A stretch of 64,000 nt of DNA from Patescibacteria group bacterium (GTDB lineage: Bacteria; Patescibacteria; Dojkabacteria; J137). Positions 59,898 through 64,000 of this stretch are shown here, in pieces. The translations under genes were made by a program, and so were the position numbers. Position 1 is the first letter of the stretch. The number at the start of each line of letters is the position of its first letter. The stretch covers positions 558,001-622,000 of the forward strand of contig CAUJCN010000002.1 of the NCBI GenBank assembly GCA_963169855.1, written 5' to 3'. A model generated the notes under the pieces. The model saw nothing but the letters and a program-made list of their open reading frames with translations, did not search any database and was not told where the DNA came from.

Positions 59898-60695
59898 ATG
59901 GAAAATAAACCTGGAGAAGCAGTAAAGAGCGGCATGTCCCCTGCGTTCGGAGCATTATTAGTAATAGGAAGGTTCAAAATTAATACACCAACAAGCTGGC
60001 ACTGGCAGGCATTGCTTCAAGCTGTCGTAAATTTTGGCGAAAGTTTTGGAAGCTTAGCTCCATGGCAAGAGAATCTGAAGGGACTCCTAGCAAATGTTTA
60101 CCGCGATCATGAATATCTGCTCTCAGATCATAAAAATCGGTTGAAAACTCAACTTTATGCAAAAGATAGTAAACTTAGCAAAAGACAGCGTTCTATACTT
60201 CTAGAACTTTACGATACATATGTCTTGCTTATTAAGGCTAGAAGAGATTATTTACTACGAGAAGCGGAAGTTACTGATAAGGCATCAGTAGAGTATCTGG
60301 CAGGTATTTTAATGGAGCTAACAGAATGTGCAATTACGCTCGAGACCCGAGATGGTTCGGAATTCGAAAGAATGTTCACTCTTCTCGTAAAGTACAAGCT
60401 GGCCGCAGATATTCTAAAGATTCCTGATAGAGAATCATTGCACATTCTTTCTACAGCAATAATAACCGCACATGAACAAGACTTGGGTGGCATTAAGTAC
60501 CACAATACGTATATAAGCAAGAGATTGAGGGAAAAAGAAATTGCATTCTATCAAGTACGAAAAACAGATCCAAAATTCCCCAAGTCAGCTTCGGAAAGAG
60601 AAATTTACTTGTTGAAGTTTTTAGATAACGCATTTCAATATGCTGCGATTCAAGCAAAGCAGTTAAAGAGACAGTCAGAAGCATCGGAACTATAA
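59898..60695 (+). CDS. Hypothetical helical protein
   Basis: A 265-residue soluble protein with mainly helical content (QRSILLELYDTYVLLIKARRDYLL, YLAGILMELTECAI) and no recognised motif. A TGG-TAAAAT box lies 19 nt before the ATG. No clear relation to the neighbouring unknown gene, although both are plus-strand and of similar style. Confidence 0.5.
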   Translation: MENKPGEAVKSGMSPAFGALLVIGRFKINTPTSWHWQALLQAVVNFGESFGSLAPWQENLKGLLANVYRDHEYLLSDHKNRLKTQLYAKDSKLSKRQRSILLELYDTYVLLIKARRDYLLREAEVTDKASVEYLAGILMELTECAITLETRDGSEFERMFTLLVKYKLAADILKIPDRESLHILSTAIITAHEQDLGGIKYHNTYISKRLREKEIAFYQVRKTDPKFPKSASEREIYLLKFLDNAFQYAAIQAKQLKRQSEASEL

Positions 60696-60765
60696 GCAGA
60701 AGAGAGTGTGGAACATAACACGACATTGAATGTCTGTTGTATAATCCTGTACTTAAACAAAATTT

Positions 60766-61287
60766 ATGGAAGCACAAACAAAACAGATCCCTTGGGATGT
60801 AGCTACGGGTTTAGCTAATACACCAGAGCTTTTACCAGTAATGGATCAGTTCACGGAAGATATAAACGCCTTGTTCGATAGCTTCTTGTCTAGCGTCCTT
60901 TACGATGACATGCTTGCATATGATGGGAGTTACAGATTTAACTGTGTAGTTGAAATGTGTAAATTCATGTATGAAGGTAAAGATCAGATGACTGCTGAAG
61001 AGTTAGCCACTTTGAATTTGTTTATTGATGCTATGGAAGTTGCTTTTTTCCTTTGGTTAACAAGGACTGACCCTACAAGACTAATTAGATACATGTATCA
61101 TGCTAACGAAGGTCGAAGAGAATCGTATATTGCTAATCATTTGGAACAGGTTGTTACAGGAAGTGCGAAAATTAATTTCGAAATAATAGGAGTTACCGAG
61201 AATGTTAGACTTTGCTTCTTCTACCTGGTGGATTATTTGTTCATAAAGTTTACTTCGATCCATCCAGAATTTCCGGACAAAGTTTAA
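60766..61287 (+). CDS. Hypothetical helical protein
   Basis: A 173-residue protein, mainly helical, with a late hydrophobic helix (about 148-165, VRLCFFYLVDYLFIKF) that may be buried rather than membrane-spanning. No family recognised. A TATAAT box lies about 22 nt upstream with no ribosome-binding site. Its stop shares TTAA with the opposite small membrane gene. Confidence 0.5.
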   Translation: MEAQTKQIPWDVATGLANTPELLPVMDQFTEDINALFDSFLSSVLYDDMLAYDGSYRFNCVVEMCKFMYEGKDQMTAEELATLNLFIDAMEVAFFLWLTRTDPTRLIRYMYHANEGRRESYIANHLEQVVTGSAKINFEIIGVTENVRLCFFYLVDYLFIKFTSIHPEFPDKV

Positions 61288-61556
61288 GGCTTCTTAGGTG
61301 TTTCTTTTGAATCTCCCCATCTCCATTTTGCAGGTTCGCCTTTTAAATAAGCAACAAGCACCAATAAGCCAGAGACAACAATCACAACTGGAATATATAC
61401 AAGAGTGAATTCTGCATCACTGTTGGTCAGACTTGCAATAATCGGAACCGGTATAAACATAAGCACGAAAAACACTGCAAGTATTAGCCATCCTTCCCAA
61501 GATGCTGGATACCAACCATAGCCGTATCTTTTAGCTTTAAACCAAATCTTATTCAT
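61284..61556 (-). CDS. Small two-helix membrane protein
   Basis: A 90-residue protein with two membrane helices (about 20-40 and 50-72), an aromatic N-terminus (FKAKRYGYGWYPASWEGW) and a polar end. ATG 61556 is chosen because TATAAT lies 6 nt before it, inside the alternative longer frame from 61592. The YGYGWYPASWEGW style start is seen in uncharacterised small bacterial membrane proteins. Function unknown. Confidence 0.6.
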   Translation of the reverse strand: MNKIWFKAKRYGYGWYPASWEGWLILAVFFVLMFIPVPIIASLTNSDAEFTLVYIPVVIVVSGLLVLVAYLKGEPAKWRWGDSKETPKKP

Positions 61557-61562
61557 ACATAT

Positions 61563-61568
61563 ATTATA
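61563..61568 (-). promoter_or_regulatory. -10 box, leaderless start at 61556
   Basis: TATAAT on the minus strand, 6 nt upstream of the ATG; divergent from the box at 61581-61586. Confidence 0.5.
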
Positions 61569-61580
61569 ACCCTGTTGTTG

Positions 61581-61586
61581 TATAAT
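61581..61586 (+). promoter_or_regulatory. -10 box for candidate RNA and tRNA-Ser
   Basis: TATAAT with a predicted start near 61593. The first bases of the transcript would be ATGGAGGTTGG. Confidence 0.45.
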
Positions 61587-61592
61587 TCCCAT

Positions 61593-61715
61593 ATGGAGGT
61601 TGGCTGCTCGATAAGGTCAAGTTGAGACGAACGAAGTAAAGTCGATACTTATGACCACATTAGTCCTCTTGGAGGAAGCGGTCTACTGTCTATGGTACAA
61701 AAGTAATTAGAATGC
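61593..61715 (+). ncRNA. Candidate small RNA upstream of tRNA-Ser
   Basis: A 123-nt gene-free stretch with its own -10 box. It includes a GGTCA/TGACC-closed arm (61615-61656) and, just after it, GACC / GGTC around TCCTC-TTG-GAGGA. The order TTAG-TCC ... GGA-AGCGG resembles helix 8 of SRP RNA (TCAG-GTCC ... GGA-AGCAG), but the GGAA tetraloop is missing. The first bases (GGAGGTTGGCTG) nearly repeat the start of the tRNA 136 nt later (GGAGGGTTGGCTG), so it could also be a partly duplicated or decayed tRNA leader. 3' end uncertain. Confidence 0.35.
61615..61656 (+). repeat. REP-like arm inside the candidate RNA
   Basis: GGTCA ... TGACC ends with TTGAG and AAGTCGA inside, resembling the element at 55883-55955. 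Confidence 0.4.
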
Positions 61716-61730
61716 ATTGATTATGTTAGT

Positions 61731-61817
61731 GGAGGGTTGGCTGAGCGGTCTAAAGCACTTGCCTCGAAAACAAGCGGGAGCAATCCCTCGCAGGTTCGAA
61801 TCCTGTGCCCTCCGCCA
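61731..61817 (+). tRNA. tRNA-Ser (anticodon CGA)
   Basis: An 87-nt type II tRNA with encoded CCA. The acceptor pairs GGAGGGT with GCCCTCC (last pair T-G), discriminator G. The D arm is closed by GCT/AGC, the anticodon loop is CTCGAAA (CGA reads UCG codons), and the variable arm GGGA-GCAA-TCCC is long, as serine tRNAs need. The T loop is TTCGAAT. One C-A mismatch at the bottom of the anticodon stem (31-39) is unusual. The downstream 125 nt before the next gene show nothing clear. Confidence 0.93.
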
Positions 61818-61942
61818 AACTACGCTAAAGCTTCGGTTGGCTTCGCATTTTACTTCACAAGATCTGCGAAAATGTTCTGCGATTTTTATATTCTCGCCAA
61901 AGCAGAAAGTAATGATAAGAAGTTACTAGCCCAAGAAGATAA

Positions 61943-62962
61943 TTAAATATTGAAAATTGGCTTTATTATTCCCACAGCAACTAAAGCAGCGGTAAAGTTA
62001 AATATAGCAAATAGGATAATTATAAATCCTGCAATTTTAAAGAATAATCCTGAATGCATACTTTTTGAAAACTTAGTTGAAGCAAAACTAATTAAGGCAA
62101 GCATAGGCAAAGTCCCTAAAGCAAAGACTAACATTGTAATAGCTCCATTTATAAAACTTCCAGTGGTTAGAGAATAAAGCTGCATAGATTGAGTAAACCC
62201 ACACGGTAAAAAGAATGTAACAACTCCTAACAAAATTGGTGTTAAGAAGTTATTTGTTTCTCCAATTTTCATAGCTCTTTTTCCAATAAACTTAGGCATT
62301 CGAAGTTGTAGCTTTTTTGCTGAAGGTAATATTTCAAGCAAGTTGATTGCCATAACAATCATCACAATAAACAATGCTAGATTTAAGATAAATGTCATTA
62401 TAGGAGTTAGTACAAAAGCTGAACCCAATAAACCAATTAAACCTCCTAAAAGAAAGAATCCTACGATTCTTGAAATATGAAATAAAACCATTGATTTAGC
62501 TTGCTTTTCTTTTGCATAATTTGATGAGAGTGATAGTACTAATCCTCCAACTACAGCCATACAAGTGGATAGTGAAGCAACTACACCTATTAAAAATACA
62601 AATGGTAGAGTAATTTGTCCATCACCTGAAGCTAGGTTAATTATCCCAGACTTTTGGAGTAATAAAAATCCTCCAAAAAAGCCAATTGCAATTAGCAAAC
62701 TTAAAAAGAGTTCCTTCTTACTCCCGCTTGTGACATTTTGTTTAGTGTTTACAATCCTATAACCCTCATTCTCTATAAGTTTGCTTAGCTCTACAGCATC
62801 TAATTCTCTTTCTGACTGAATATAAATTTTACTTTCATTTAGCTTTGCATCAACCTTCTTTACTCCAGCTACCTTAGAAAGTTTTTTTTCAATTAAAAGT
62901 TCACATGCCGCACAATGCATTCCTTCAACAAAAAACTCACATGATTTAAGTTCACCTTCCAT
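61943..62962 (-). CDS. HMA domain fused to UreH/DsbD-like membrane domain
   Basis: A 339-residue protein. Residues ~6-70 form a heavy-metal-associated domain with the copper motif GMHCAAC, and the rest is a six- to seven-helix DsbD_2 / UreH-type domain (LIGVVASLSTCMAVVGGLVLSL, GVVTFFLPCGFTQSMQLY) with one cysteine in each half. This fusion is often found beside copper ATPases and is thought to help copper handling or cytochrome oxidase maturation. It lies 2 nt after the CopA-like gene on the same strand. Confidence 0.8.
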   Translation of the reverse strand: MEGELKSCEFFVEGMHCAACELLIEKKLSKVAGVKKVDAKLNESKIYIQSERELDAVELSKLIENEGYRIVNTKQNVTSGSKKELFLSLLIAIGFFGGFLLLQKSGIINLASGDGQITLPFVFLIGVVASLSTCMAVVGGLVLSLSSNYAKEKQAKSMVLFHISRIVGFFLLGGLIGLLGSAFVLTPIMTFILNLALFIVMIVMAINLLEILPSAKKLQLRMPKFIGKRAMKIGETNNFLTPILLGVVTFFLPCGFTQSMQLYSLTTGSFINGAITMLVFALGTLPMLALISFASTKFSKSMHSGLFFKIAGFIIILFAIFNFTAALVAVGIIKPIFNI

Positions 62963-62964
62963 AT

Positions 62965-64000
62965 TTAAATTTTAATAGTTTTTAATCTTAATGAATTAGA
63001 TACAACGGAAACGCTACTTAGAGCCATAGCTAACCCAGCAAATATTGGATTTAATAATATTCCAAAGAATGGAAATAACAATCCTGCTGCAATAGGTATT
63101 CCTACAATGTTATAGGCAAATGCCCAGAATAAATTCTGCTTTATTGCCCTCATTGTAAATTTAGAGAGTTTAATTGCTTGTAGAACCTTTGAAAAATCAC
63201 CCTGTAATAGGGTTATTTCAGCCGATTCTATGGCAACATCTGTTCCAGTATCCATTGCAATTCCAACATCAGATTGTGCTAAAGCAGGGGCATCATTTAC
63301 TCCATCTCCAACCATTGCAACCATATCTCCTTTGGATTGCAATTCTTTAACTTTATCAGCCTTTTCATTTGGTAGCACCTCTGCAATCACTTCATCAATG
63401 CCAATTTGCTCAGCAATAAATTTAGCAGTCTTTTCATTATCTCCAGTTAACATAACTACCTTTATTCCAAGTCTATGCAACTCTTTTACTGTTTCTTTAG
63501 CACTTTCTTTCAAAGTATCTGCTACACCTACTATTGCTAGAATTTCCTTTGAAGTCGCTAAAATTACTGGAGTTTTACCTTGTTCTGTATATCTCGCAAT
63601 TTGCTCTTTATCAAAAGATAAACTTAAATCATCAATCAATCTTAAGTTTCCCGCAAAGTATTCTTCACCATTAATTTTACCTTTTAAACCTTTACCTTCA
63701 ATAATTTCAAAATCTGAAACCGTTAATATTTCGATATTCTGAGACTTTGCTCTATCTAAGATAGCTTTAGCAATAGGATGCTCTGAGTTTTTTTCTAAAG
63801 AAACCAAAACTTTCAACATCTCTTCATCACTTTTAAATTGGCTACTTAATAAAGAAATATCAGTTACTTCTGGCTCACCTTTAGTTAACGTTCCAGTTTT
63901 ATCAGTAACGATAGTATTTACTTTGTGAAGCTTTTCCAAACTTTCGGCGTTCTTAATTAAAATTCCGTTCTCAGCCCCTTTTCCTGTTCCCACTATAATG
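62965..64000 (-). CDS. copA: Copper-type P1B ATPase, C-terminal part (partial)
   Basis: The frame runs off the window end. The visible ~345 residues hold the phosphorylation and nucleotide domains plus the last two helices: VGTGKGAENGILIKNAESLE, the phosphorylated aspartate in DKTGT, SEHPIAKAIL (the P1B HP motif), VMLTGDNEKTA, MVGDGVNDAPALAQSDVGIAM, and the end NPIFAGLAMALSSVSVVSNSLRLK. The last stretch is typical of Cu+ pumps. The CPC metal site and N-terminal domain lie outside the window. It forms a copper unit with the HMA-UreH gene. Confidence 0.9.
   Translation of the reverse strand, partial: IIVGTGKGAENGILIKNAESLEKLHKVNTIVTDKTGTLTKGEPEVTDISLLSSQFKSDEEMLKVLVSLEKNSEHPIAKAILDRAKSQNIEILTVSDFEIIEGKGLKGKINGEEYFAGNLRLIDDLSLSFDKEQIARYTEQGKTPVILATSKEILAIVGVADTLKESAKETVKELHRLGIKVVMLTGDNEKTAKFIAEQIGIDEVIAEVLPNEKADKVKELQSKGDMVAMVGDGVNDAPALAQSDVGIAMDTGTDVAIESAEITLLQGDFSKVLQAIKLSKFTMRAIKQNLFWAFAYNIVGIPIAAGLLFPFFGILLNPIFAGLAMALSSVSVVSNSLRLKTIKI

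Noticed and set aside
61717..61946. Two overlapping plus-strand ORFs across the tRNA
   Set aside because: They run through tRNA-Ser and have no start signal or protein motif.
63230..63742. Plus-strand ORF of 170 codons opposite the copper ATPase
   Set aside because: Mirrors the coding frame of the conserved P-type ATPase and shows only low-complexity Ser/Ala/Thr sequence.

Overview
This window looks like a compact, AT-rich bacterial chromosome segment, most likely from a Candidate Phyla Radiation (Patescibacteria) lineage such as Dojkabacteria or Microgenomates. The assignment is inferred from gene content and style, not from a marker search. Supporting signs are very short intergenic gaps, 1-14 nt overlaps between co-directional genes, almost no Shine-Dalgarno sequences, many reduced or diverged enzymes, paired FemAB genes, and envelope and DNA-maintenance genes without visible biosynthetic pathways. 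Only one tRNA gene (Ser, anticodon CGA) and no rRNA were found.

Layout. 1-6.2 kb: HTH/nucleotidyltransferase regulator, glycosyltransferases, a nucleotidyltransferase and a MurE-like ligase. 6.2-15.3 kb: class II photolyase, half-size MFS protein, ECF sigma factor with a membrane partner, AlkA-like glycosylase, GT39-like membrane glycosyltransferase, and a GIY-YIG gene bracketed by palindromes. 15.3-22.8 kb: FMN-binding protein, a eukaryote-type tyrosyl-tRNA synthetase, membrane proteins, rpsT, tatD, yidD and a PRTase-like gene. 22.8-23.2 kb: probable replication origin beside dnaN. 23.2-35.1 kb: dnaN, two femAB genes, PGRP/SH3 protein, holA, apbE, superoxide dismutase, ddl and murF. 35.2-41.2 kb: nucleotidyltransferase, Nudix, tsaD with two in-frame palindromic repeats, a GC-rich RNA-like island, a degenerate ApbE relative and pilN/pilO-like genes. 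41.2-56 kb: ftsK, M16 peptidase, MGDG-synthase-like glycosyltransferase, UDP-xylose-synthase-like gene, second PRTase-like gene, dnaJ, cupin-type PGI relative, rhomboid, adk, argS. 56-64 kb: O-antigen-ligase-like protein, HIT protein, diverged SelO-like protein, DUF711 protein, unknown genes, a candidate small RNA, tRNA-Ser, and the start of a copper cluster (HMA-UreH fusion and CopA C-terminus).

How it works together. Many genes serve the cell surface: peptidoglycan precursor ligation (MurE-like, Ddl, MurF-like), cross-bridge addition (two FemAB), glycan assembly (several glycosyltransferases, an O-antigen-ligase-like protein, UDP-sugar enzymes) and a reduced type IV pilus. A second block is replication: putative oriC, sliding clamp, clamp-loader delta and FtsK.

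The most notable observations are: (i) a eukaryote-like TyrRS carrying a PheT-like tRNA-binding domain at its N-terminus; (ii) a family of perfect palindromes found beside a GIY-YIG nuclease gene and also in-frame inside tsaD; (iii) about fifteen genes whose -10 box lies 6-8 nt before the ATG, which predicts leaderless mRNAs on a large scale; (iv) a GC-rich, promoter-equipped 146-nt RNA-like island; and (v) three genes each broken by a single -1 frameshift. All calls come from reading the sequence. No database search, folding program or base-composition calculation was run.
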